The position numbers and the translations under genes are program-made. Source: CAZKWG01 sp964615375 (GTDB lineage Bacteria > Myxococcota_A > UBA796 > CAZKWG01). From it: a DNA stretch of 64,000 nucleotides. The notes below the pieces were generated by a model. That model was not told the origin of the DNA, ran no database searches, and worked only from the letters and a program-made list of their open reading frames with translations. The DNA is taken from positions 174,392 to 238,391 of the forward strand of contig CAZTOW010000010.1 in NCBI GenBank assembly GCA_964615375.1, read 5' to 3'. Each line of letters starts with the position of its first letter. Within the stretch, counting starts at the first letter, position 1. Of this stretch, positions 36,627 through 44,205 are shown one piece after another.

Positions 36627-38173
36627 TGTCCGTCCCCGCGATTCATGAGCACAGAGATCCCGTCGTCGTCGTCGGCGCTGGCTTCGGCGGGCTGGCCGCG
36701 GCCCTGCGGCTGCGCGCGATGGGCTGGCCGGTCACGGTGCTGGAGGCGGGCCCGCAGCCCGGCGGGCGCGCCCGCGTCTTCCAGCAGGACGGCTTCACCT
36801 TCGACGCCGGACCGACCGTGATCACGGCCCCCTACCTGCTGAGAGAGCTCTTCGAGTCCGTCGGGCGCGACAGCCGTGAATATCTGGACCTGCGGCCCGT
36901 CGATCCCTTCTACCGGGTGGTCTTCCCCGACGAGAGTCACTTCGACTACGTGGGCGACGAGGAGCGGCTGCTCGCGCAGATCCGGGCCATGAGCCCGCGC
37001 GACGTGGACGGCTACCAGCGCCTGTGCGCGCACGCGCGGCGCATCTTCGACATCGGCTACACGCAGCTCGCCGACCAGCCCTTCGACCGGCTCTCCGACA
37101 TGCTGCGGGTGGTGCCGGACATGGTGCGGCTGGAGAGCTACCGCACGGTCTGGGGGCTGGTGAACCGCTACCTGGAGGACCCGCGGCTGCGCCAGGTCTT
37201 CTCCTTCCAGCCGCTGCTCATCGGCGGCAACCCGCTGTCCACCTCGTCGATCTACATGCTCATCCACTGGCTGGAGCGCAAGTGGGGGGTGTGGTGGCCG
37301 ATGGGCGGGACGGGGGCCATCGTGCGGGCCCTGGTCACGCTGCTGGGCGAGCTGGGGGTGGAGGTGCGCACCAACGCCCCGGTGGCGGAGCTGGAGATCG
37401 AGAACGGGCGCGCGCGGGCCGTGCGTCTGGAGTCGGGGGAGCGCGTCCCCTGCGCCTTCGTGGTCAGCAACGCCGACCCCTCCATGGTCTACTCCCGGTG
37501 GATCGCGCCCGAGCACCGTCGCACCCACACCGACCGGGCCATCGCCCGCAAGCGCCAGTCGATGAGCCTGTTCGTGGGCTACTTCGGCACGAAGCGCACG
37601 TATCCGGACATCGCCCACCACACGATCCTGCTGGGGCCGCGCTACGAGGGCCTGCTGGGCGACATCTTCGACCGCAAGGTGCTGGCCGAGGACTTCTCGC
37701 TCTACCTGCACGCGCCCACGCGCTCGGACGCGAGCATGGCGCCGCCGGGGCACGAGGCCTTCTACGTGCTCTCTCCGGTGCCGAACCTGAAGAGCGGGGT
37801 GGACTGGGCGGAGGTGGGCCCGCGCTACTGGGACACCATCAAGCAGAGCCTGGAGCGGCGGGGCATCCACCAGCTCTCGGAGAGCCTGGTGACCGAGAAG
37901 ACGGTCGATCCGCGCTACTTCCGCGACGACCTGCGCAGCACCCAGGGCGCGGCCTTCGGCATCGAGCCTGTGCTCACCCAGTCGGCGTACTTCCGCTACC
38001 ACAACCGCTCGGAGGACGTGGACGGGCTCTACTTCGTGGGGGCCAGCACGCACCCGGGGGCGGGGGTGCCGGGCGTGCTGTGCGGGGCGAAGGTGCTGGA
38101 GAAGGTGGTCCCGCGGCCGGAGTCGGTCCTGGCGCTGCCCGGACCCCAGCCCTCGCTGCGGGTGGCGTCGTGA
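36626..38173 (+). CDS. crtI: Phytoene desaturase
   Basis: The 515-residue CrtI has VVVGAGFGGLAAALRLRAMG, GGRARVFQQDGFTFDAGPTV, PMGGTGAIVRAL in mid-protein, and the C-terminal FVGASTHPGAGVPGVLCGAK. It desaturates phytoene toward neurosporene/lycopene with FAD. It overlaps crtE by 1 bp and crtB by 4 bp (GTGA). The number of desaturation steps cannot be read from sequence; lycopene is the likely product since crtY is present. Confidence 0.95.
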   Translation: MSVPAIHEHRDPVVVVGAGFGGLAAALRLRAMGWPVTVLEAGPQPGGRARVFQQDGFTFDAGPTVITAPYLLRELFESVGRDSREYLDLRPVDPFYRVVFPDESHFDYVGDEERLLAQIRAMSPRDVDGYQRLCAHARRIFDIGYTQLADQPFDRLSDMLRVVPDMVRLESYRTVWGLVNRYLEDPRLRQVFSFQPLLIGGNPLSTSSIYMLIHWLERKWGVWWPMGGTGAIVRALVTLLGELGVEVRTNAPVAELEIENGRARAVRLESGERVPCAFVVSNADPSMVYSRWIAPEHRRTHTDRAIARKRQSMSLFVGYFGTKRTYPDIAHHTILLGPRYEGLLGDIFDRKVLAEDFSLYLHAPTRSDASMAPPGHEAFYVLSPVPNLKSGVDWAEVGPRYWDTIKQSLERRGIHQLSESLVTEKTVDPRYFRDDLRSTQGAAFGIEPVLTQSAYFRYHNRSEDVDGLYFVGASTHPGAGVPGVLCGAKVLEKVVPRPESVLALPGPQPSLRVAS

Positions 38174-39030
38174 GCGCCGACCTCGTCCAGCGCGAGGCCC
38201 AGGCCACGCTGGCCCGGCACGGCCGCACCTTCCGTCAGGCCCAGCTCCTGCTGCCGCGGGACCGGGCCGAGGACGCGGCGGTGATCTACGCGCTCTGCCG
38301 GCTGGCGGACGATCTGGCGGACGAGAGCCCGGACGAGGACGCGGCGCGCGCGGGGCTGGACCGGCTGCTGGCCGAGCTGCGGCTGGAGGTGGAGCCCTCG
38401 CCGGTGGTGGCGCGCTTCCTCGAGGTGCTCGCCCGCCGGGGAGGCGACCTCTACCCGGCCATCGCGCTGGTGGAGACGCTGCGGGGTGACCTCACCCCGG
38501 CGCGCATCGCCGATGATCGCGCGCTCATCCGCTACGCCTGGGGCGTGGCGGGCACGGTGGGGCTGCTGATGTCGCCGGTGCTGGGGGCGCGGGACCCGGC
38601 CGCCCGGGGCCCGGCCGAGGATCTCGGCGTCGCCATGCAGATCACGAACATCTGCCGGGACGTGCGCGAGGACGCCGAGCGCGGGCGGGTCTACCTGCCC
38701 GAGACGCGGCTGCGGGACGCGGGGCTGAGCCCCGACGAGATCCTCTCGCTGCGCGCGGACCGCGGGCGCCTGTCGCGCGTGGTCTCGGAGCTGCTGGACC
38801 TCGCCGACTTCTACTACGCCCGGGCTCGGGAGGGGTACCGCTACCTGCCCTGGCGCCCGCGCCTCGCCGTGGTGGTCGCCGGAGCGCTCTACCGCAGGAT
38901 AGGGCTCCGGCTGCGCCGCGTCCATGGCGCGGACCCGCTGGTCGGCCGCACGGTGGTCCCCCCTCTGGAGCGGCTGTGGGTCGCGCTGGGGGCTCTGCTG
39001 AGACAGCTCACGCCGGGGCTGCGGGCCTGA
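38170..39030 (+). CDS. crtB: Phytoene synthase
   Basis: The 286 residues have both Asp-rich motifs: LADDLADE, and NICRDVREDAERGRVYLP. AVIYALCRLADD and FYYARAREGYRYLP are typical of squalene/phytoene synthases. It condenses two GGPP to phytoene. GTG 38170 overlaps the crtI stop; the longer open frame that starts inside crtI is only an extension. It is followed by carH after 19 bp. Confidence 0.94.
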   Translation: MSADLVQREAQATLARHGRTFRQAQLLLPRDRAEDAAVIYALCRLADDLADESPDEDAARAGLDRLLAELRLEVEPSPVVARFLEVLARRGGDLYPAIALVETLRGDLTPARIADDRALIRYAWGVAGTVGLLMSPVLGARDPAARGPAEDLGVAMQITNICRDVREDAERGRVYLPETRLRDAGLSPDEILSLRADRGRLSRVVSELLDLADFYYARAREGYRYLPWRPRLAVVVAGALYRRIGLRLRRVHGADPLVGRTVVPPLERLWVALGALLRQLTPGLRA

Positions 39031-39049
39031 GCCCGAAGGGACGGAGACG

Positions 39050-39928
39050 ATGGGATATCGCATCAAGACCGTCGCGGAGATGACCGGGATCCCGCGAAAC
39101 ACGATCCTGGCCTGGGAGCGCCGCTATGGCCTCGTCACCCCCGAGCGGCAGCCGAACGGCTACCGCGAATATGGCGACGAAGACGTAGCCATGCTGCGCG
39201 CGCTCAAGGCCAGCGTGGACGCCGGGCAGTCCCCCTCGGAGGCGATCTCCCTCCTGCGCGCGCGCTCGGCGAACCGCCGCACCGCGCCCCCGGTCCTCGC
39301 CGACCAGGATCTGCTGGAGCAGGTGCGCGCGGGGCTCACCGAGGCCCTCATCGCCTATGACCGGCGCGAGGCCGACCAGCTCTTCGAGCGCACCAGCGGG
39401 CTCTCCTACGCGCGCCAGGTGCGGGAGATCCTCTTCCCGGTGCTGCGCGAGATCGGGGAGCGCTGGGCCGCGGGCGCGATCACGGTCGCGCACGAGCACT
39501 TCGCCAGCGGGTGGTGCCGCGACCAGCTCTCGGCCATGCTCCTGCACCTGGAGAGCGGCCCCGTCAGCGGCCCGCTCGCGCTGTGCGCCTGCTTCCCCGG
39601 CGAGCGGCACGAGCTCGGGCTCATGGGCCTCGCCGTGCTGCTGGCCCTGGACGGGCACCGCATCGCCTGGCTCGGGGCCGACGTCCCGCTGGCGGACCTC
39701 TGCCTCGCCGCGCAGGAGCAGTCTCCGGCCCTGCTCTGCGTCTCGATCGTGACCCCGGTCCAGCCCCACCTGGTGCTCGGCTTCGCCCAGCAGCTCCGCC
39801 GCGCCGTCCCCGCGCGGACCCGGATACTGATCGGCGGCGCGGGTGTTGACCTGGCGCGGATGCCGGAGCTGGCGGGGGTTCAGTGGGCGGGGAGCGACGA
39901 GGCGGTACAGGAGCGGGAGGCGCGCTGA
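39050..39928 (+). CDS. carH: CarH-type MerR regulator with adenosylcobalamin-binding photosensor domain
   Basis: Residues 1-70 are a MerR winged helix (YRIKTVAEMTGIPRNTILAWERRYG). Residues ~85-165 are the helical B12 cap with the W-x9-EH motif (W139, E149, H150), and the rest a cobalamin Rossmann domain with E185-x-H187-x-x-G (ERHELG), the lower-ligand motif. These match the key residues of Thermus CarH, which binds DNA as an AdoCbl tetramer in the dark and falls apart in light. It should repress the divergent crt promoters through the repeats at 34268-34300. It follows crtB after 19 bp with a GGAG site, so it probably autoregulates. Confidence 0.93.
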   Translation: MGYRIKTVAEMTGIPRNTILAWERRYGLVTPERQPNGYREYGDEDVAMLRALKASVDAGQSPSEAISLLRARSANRRTAPPVLADQDLLEQVRAGLTEALIAYDRREADQLFERTSGLSYARQVREILFPVLREIGERWAAGAITVAHEHFASGWCRDQLSAMLLHLESGPVSGPLALCACFPGERHELGLMGLAVLLALDGHRIAWLGADVPLADLCLAAQEQSPALLCVSIVTPVQPHLVLGFAQQLRRAVPARTRILIGGAGVDLARMPELAGVQWAGSDEAVQEREAR

Positions 39929-39981
39929 TCGGCGGGCGCGAGGTGCTGGCCGACAGGGGGCTCCCAGGATAACGCGCCTCC

Positions 39982-40545
39982 ATGTTCACTCCCGTCGCCC
40001 TGCTCCTGCTGCTGGCCTGCGCGCCCAAGACCGCGGCCCCCTCCGCCCCGACGGACGCCCCGACCGCACCCGCGGCGACGGCGCCTGAGACCCTGCCCAC
40101 GCCCTACACCGCCGAGCAGCTCCGCGCGGCGATGCCCGTGGGCACCACCATGCGCTACCGCCTGGACGCCGCCGAGCAGCCGACCATGGAGCAGCGCTGG
40201 GTGGTCACCGCCGCCGACGAGCAGACCTGCACCATCGCCTCCACCATGCACGACCCGCAGAGCGGCGAGCTGAAGGTGGACGAAGGCGCCGAGACCAGCG
40301 CGTGGACCGAGCTCCGCGACCACGCGGCCTTCCCGCCGGGCCTCACGACGGAGACGAGCGAGGAGATCGACATTCCCGCCGGGCACTTCGCCACCCGCGT
40401 CTACCACGTCCGCCAGCCCGACGGCCCCATCCGCCACTTCTGGTTCGCCCCGGAGCTGCCCGGCCCGCCCGTGCAGATGGTGGTGGCCGCCCCGGACGGC
40501 ACCGAGCTGATGAAGATGACGCTGCTGGAGCGCTCGCCGCGCTGA
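39982..40545 (+). CDS. Lipoprotein of unknown function
   Basis: The 187 residues have a lipoprotein signal (VALLLLLACA, Cys at position 13), an Ala/Pro/Thr-rich linker and a compact beta-rich domain (GTTMRYRLDAAEQP, IDIPAGHFATRVYHVRQ, RHFWFAPELPGPP). The domain recalls small DUF-type lipoproteins that bind a hydrophobic ligand, but I do not recognise a family. It has its own ATG 53 bp after carH and converges with the beta-helix gene; a hairpin joins the two stops. Confidence 0.65.
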   Translation: MFTPVALLLLLACAPKTAAPSAPTDAPTAPAATAPETLPTPYTAEQLRAAMPVGTTMRYRLDAAEQPTMEQRWVVTAADEQTCTIASTMHDPQSGELKVDEGAETSAWTELRDHAAFPPGLTTETSEEIDIPAGHFATRVYHVRQPDGPIRHFWFAPELPGPPVQMVVAAPDGTELMKMTLLERSPR

Positions 40546-40556
40546 GGCCGCTCAGC
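40541..40556. terminator. Hairpin at convergent stops
   Basis: GCTGAG-GCCG-CTCAGC spans the stop codons of the lipoprotein and the beta-helix gene. The 6-bp perfect arms suit a bidirectional stop signal. No T-run follows. Confidence 0.35.
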
Positions 40557-42819
40557 CCTCGCTCAGCGCCCCGGGGCCCCCGTAGGCGCCGATGTCCGAG
40601 GTGCTGCCGTCGGCGTCGAGGACGTCGGGAATCCCCGCGTCGATGAGGGCCGAGTCGTCCGCCAGGCGCAGATCGTCGTCGCAGCTCCCGTCCAGGAGCA
40701 GGCCGGCGAAGCCCGGATCGGCCGTGTTGTTGCCCCTGGTCGAGGTCGAGAAGGTATACAGGCCCCCGCGGTCGCCCCCCTCGTTCTCGTACCAGTCGTT
40801 GAAGGCGATGTTGACCCCCACCAGCGCGCCGGTGTCGCTCGCGTACACCGCGGCCCCGCCCTGCGACCAGGCGACGATGTTGTTGATGAAGGTCGGACGG
40901 AAATTCGTGGCGTAGTAGGCAGCCCCGTCGGCCGACGAATTCCCAACGAAGACGTTGTTCGCCAGCCGTGTGTGGTACAGATCATCCCCATAGAGCGCGC
41001 CGCCCGCGGTCGTGGCCTCGTTCTCCAGGAAGATGTTGTTCTCCCAGTCGTCCGGCCGGGTCTCCCCAGAGGGACCGTACATGTAGACGGCGCCACCGGC
41101 GTAGGTGGCGCTGTTGCCGCAGAAGAAGTTGTTGGAGGCCGTGGTCGTGCGGACGTTGCTCAGCTTCACCGCGCCACCGAAGCTCGTCTCGTCAGAGACT
41201 CCGGCCACGTTCCCCACGAAGCTGGAGCTGGTCACCGTGAACGCGCGACCGTAGTGGTAGAAGATCGCCCCTCCGTCACTCGCGCTCTCGTTCTCCTCGA
41301 ATCGGCAATCGTGAATCGCGAGGGAGAATCGACTGCTGGCGAAGGACTCGAAATAGACGGCGCCCGCGTTGCTGGACTGGGCGATGTTCTCCATGAATTC
41401 CGACCCACTCACGGTCAGGTTCGAGTAGCGGTAGACCGCGACAGCGCCTCCGCCGGACGCCAGATTGTACCGGAACGCGGAGTCGTCGATCTCGACGTCG
41501 CTGTAGGAGCTCGCACGAAGGACACCTCCCGCTACGGTGGAGGATCCGTTCTCCTCAGCCTGCACGCGGACGAAGCTCGCGGTGTGGTACATCTCCTCGA
41601 GGGAGACGGCTCCCCCCTTGCTGTAGGCGGAATTTCCCGTGAACCGCGTGTCCGCGACGGAGAGCGCGACCACGTCGCTGGCCGCGAGCGCCCCGCCGCT
41701 GCCGTCCGGCGCGCTGTTCTCCTCGAACACAAGCTCGGAGAGCGTGACCGTCCCGCCCTGCCGGACGAAGATCGCGCCGCCGTCGCCGCCTGTGGTGTTC
41801 GCCACGAGCTCGCCCCCCGCGAGCGTCAGCACCACGTCCGTCTGCAGGTGGATCGCCCCGCCGTCCCCCTCCTCGGCGAGGTTGGCCTCGAATCGGGTGT
41901 CGGTGGCGTCCACGGAGGCGTCGTCGCTCCCGAAGAGGGCGCCCCCAGCCTCGAAAGCGCGGTTCCCCTCGAAGCTCACGGAGGCGAGCGTGATCTCCGC
42001 CCCCCGAGCGGCCCAGATCGCCCCGCCCGTGTACGCGAGGTTGTCCTCGAAGGTCGTCCCCTCCGCGCGCAGGGTCCCCCGGGAGGCCAGGCTGATCGCG
42101 CCGCCGTTCATGCCCGGGAGCGTGTAGGTGTCGATGGCGTTGCCCGAGAACGTGTCGTCCACGCTCTCGATGCTCGCCTCGTCGTCGGCGTAGATCGCCC
42201 CGCCCGTGAGCCGGGCGCCGCCGTTGTCCGCGTAGCGGGTCCGCGCGCTCTGCAAGCTCACGCCGTCGTCCAGGAAGATCGCGCCCCCCGCCGAGCGCGC
42301 CGTGCCGCCCACCAGCAGGCAGTCCTCCAGGACCAGCGTCGCCCCTCCGGTCGCGTGGATGTGGCCGCCGGCCCCCGCCGCGTTGTCCCGCATCGTGACC
42401 TCGCGCAGGGTCAGCGCGCCGCCGTTCAGCAGGATCCCGCCGCCCCGCGCGCCTGTCCCGCCGGAGTCCTCGATCGTCACCCGCTCCAGGCTCGCCTCGG
42501 CTCCCCACAAGGAGACCGCCTGCCGGCCCGGGCTGGTCAGGGTGAGGTCGGAGAGGCTCAGCGTCTCGCCGAGCTCCGCCGCCAGCGGGGTGCAATCCCC
42601 CGGCCCCTCGAGGATCGTCTCGCCCTCGCCCGCCCCGCGCAGGGTCAGGCTCTTCCCACCCAGGTTCACGCACTCCCGGTAGGTCCCCGCCGCGATGTCC
42701 ACGGTGTCTCCCTCCGAGGCCGCCGCCACCGCCGACCACAGGCTGGCGTAGTCGCCGTGGGGGCCGACCGTGAGGGTGGAGGCGAGCGCGGGGGTGACGA
42801 GGGCGAGCAGGCCGATCAT
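40552..42819 (-). CDS. Secreted right-handed beta-helix protein with Pmp-type GGAI repeats
   Basis: The 755 residues have a signal peptide (MIGLLALVTPALA). They begin TLTVGPHGDYASLWSAVAAA, typical of pectate-lyase-like beta-helices, then show dozens of GGAI/GGAV and FxxN-type turns (GGAIYADDEASIES, FRYNLASGGGAVAVY), as in Chlamydia Pmp-like surface proteins. It ends in DGSTSDIGAYGGPG, shared in form with the protein at 61020. GGAG precedes ATG 42819. The middle section is noticeably lower in GC. Likely a cell-surface or secreted protein; no catalytic residues assigned. Confidence 0.8.
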   Translation of the reverse strand: MIGLLALVTPALASTLTVGPHGDYASLWSAVAAASEGDTVDIAAGTYRECVNLGGKSLTLRGAGEGETILEGPGDCTPLAAELGETLSLSDLTLTSPGRQAVSLWGAEASLERVTIEDSGGTGARGGGILLNGGALTLREVTMRDNAAGAGGHIHATGGATLVLEDCLLVGGTARSAGGAIFLDDGVSLQSARTRYADNGGARLTGGAIYADDEASIESVDDTFSGNAIDTYTLPGMNGGAISLASRGTLRAEGTTFEDNLAYTGGAIWAARGAEITLASVSFEGNRAFEAGGALFGSDDASVDATDTRFEANLAEEGDGGAIHLQTDVVLTLAGGELVANTTGGDGGAIFVRQGGTVTLSELVFEENSAPDGSGGALAASDVVALSVADTRFTGNSAYSKGGAVSLEEMYHTASFVRVQAEENGSSTVAGGVLRASSYSDVEIDDSAFRYNLASGGGAVAVYRYSNLTVSGSEFMENIAQSSNAGAVYFESFASSRFSLAIHDCRFEENESASDGGAIFYHYGRAFTVTSSSFVGNVAGVSDETSFGGAVKLSNVRTTTASNNFFCGNSATYAGGAVYMYGPSGETRPDDWENNIFLENEATTAGGALYGDDLYHTRLANNVFVGNSSADGAAYYATNFRPTFINNIVAWSQGGAAVYASDTGALVGVNIAFNDWYENEGGDRGGLYTFSTSTRGNNTADPGFAGLLLDGSCDDDLRLADDSALIDAGIPDVLDADGSTSDIGAYGGPGALSEG

Positions 42820-42889
42820 GAGGAGCTCCGGTCAGGAGATCTCATCCTCAGCTCAGCGCGCCCTGGGCTCCATTACAGACGATAACCGC

Positions 42890-43930
42890 TCACCAGAGCG
42901 CGGGGACCGGCTGCACGGACACGCTGATCCTCGGCCCGGCGACGCCCGGGTTGCCCGGCCTGCCCTCCGGACCGGGTGAGCCCCGCGGCCCCGTGGTCCC
43001 CGACACGGCCGTGCCCGGGTTGCCGCCCGAGCCGCTCATGCCCGGCGCCCCGCCCGGCCCGCCGTCGTTGGCGAAGTAGAGGCGCTTCAGGTAGGGCTCG
43101 GCCTCTGGCGAGATCGTCACCGAGATGGTGCCGCCCGGACCGCCGTTCCCGCCCAGCCCACCCTCGCCGCCGCGACCGCCGCCGCCGCTGGCCGAAGACG
43201 GCGTCCCGCTGCCGCCGTTGCCGCCGTCGCCGCCCTGGCCGCCGTCGCCGCCCCGCCCGCCCGAGGCGTCGATGAGCAGCTCACCCTTCTCCGCGGAGAG
43301 AGCGAAGAAGGCGTCGGCGCCGCGCACGTCGTGGACCTTCACCATCAGCAGCGGCTCGCCGGAGGCTGGCTCCCGGCCCAGCGTCACCGTGACCTCCAGC
43401 GTCGGGCCCGCCGCGCCGTCTCCGCCCGGTCCGCCCGTCGCGCCCGGTCCGCCCACCGTGCCGCTGGGGCCCGTCGGCCCCGCCTTGCCCTTCGCGCCCG
43501 CCGCCCCCGGCGTCCCCGAGAAGTTCGCGACGAACTTGCAGTCATAGGCCGCCGCCACCTCGGCGCTCGCCGTCTTGTCCGGGTGGTCCACCGCGATGGC
43601 GCGGATCGTCGCTGGCTTGCCCCAGCTCTTGCGTGGATCCGGGTCCAGGGTCAGCGCCCCGCGCTTCGGCAGGCTCCCGCCCCCGAACGTGACCTCATAG
43701 GCGTCCCAGACCACGTCGTCCTTCGTGCTCAGCGCCTTGCCGTCCGCGGTGGTGGCGATGAGATCGAAGGGGATCTCCGTGCCCGGGCACGCGGTGTAGC
43801 GCGGGGCGTCGAAGTTGATGGCGCTGACGTCCTTGCGCTTGAGCCCGGTCTTGATCAGGCCGGCACTGGCCGGGTGAGCCATGAAGAGCAGTACGCCGAA
43901 GGAGAGGACACGATGCATTTGAATTTCCAT
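42890..43930 (-). CDS. Secreted protein with collagen-like and Gly-rich regions
   Basis: The protein is 346 residues from the chosen ATG at 43930, with a signal peptide (VLSFGVLLFMAHPASA); alternative starts are ATG 43918 and ATG 44029. A globular domain of ~125 residues comes first. It is followed by Gly-X-Y collagen-like stretches (GAAGAKGKAGPTGPSG), a short beta segment, a Gly-rich GGDGG-type run, and a second collagen-like part (GTTGPRGSPGPEGRPG). It probably forms a surface fibre. The N-terminal quarter is AT-richer than the surroundings, like the neighbouring STAND gene. Confidence 0.72.
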   Translation of the reverse strand: MEIQMHRVLSFGVLLFMAHPASAGLIKTGLKRKDVSAINFDAPRYTACPGTEIPFDLIATTADGKALSTKDDVVWDAYEVTFGGGSLPKRGALTLDPDPRKSWGKPATIRAIAVDHPDKTASAEVAAAYDCKFVANFSGTPGAAGAKGKAGPTGPSGTVGGPGATGGPGGDGAAGPTLEVTVTLGREPASGEPLLMVKVHDVRGADAFFALSAEKGELLIDASGGRGGDGGQGGDGGNGGSGTPSSASGGGGRGGEGGLGGNGGPGGTISVTISPEAEPYLKRLYFANDGGPGGAPGMSGSGGNPGTAVSGTTGPRGSPGPEGRPGNPGVAGPRISVSVQPVPALW

Positions 43931-44205
43931 GCGAGCAATGAGCTCATATCCGATCCTTGGGATCCTCTGCTCCTCGATGACCTGAGCCGTGGCCTGCGCG
44001 GCGAAGAATGATACTATCAAAGTGCTCATCCGTAGCGTGCGAATTTTTTTCTCTACCCGGGGCTATGATTTTCTCCAGGCATGATGATAATAGAGAACAT
44101 CCTCATCGGGTTCACGAAGTCGTTCGAGCATCATCACTCATTGGGCCAAGGGAGATGTCCTCTATCCCTTGAGTGGTGTATTTTCTTGTTGTGGATTGGA
44201 GCTGA
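43931..44205. other. AT-rich intergenic region before the STAND NTPase
   Basis: About 275 bp, clearly more AT-rich than the rest of the window, with T-runs near 44043-44050. It probably holds the promoters of both flanking genes, though no convincing -35/-10 pair can be fixed by eye. The alternative start region of the collagen-like gene lies at its left edge. Confidence 0.45.

Noticed and set aside
37024..38169. N-terminal extension of crtB into crtI
   Set aside because: The extension is an out-of-frame shadow of crtI; the GTG at 38170 overlapping the crtI stop fits phytoene synthase length.
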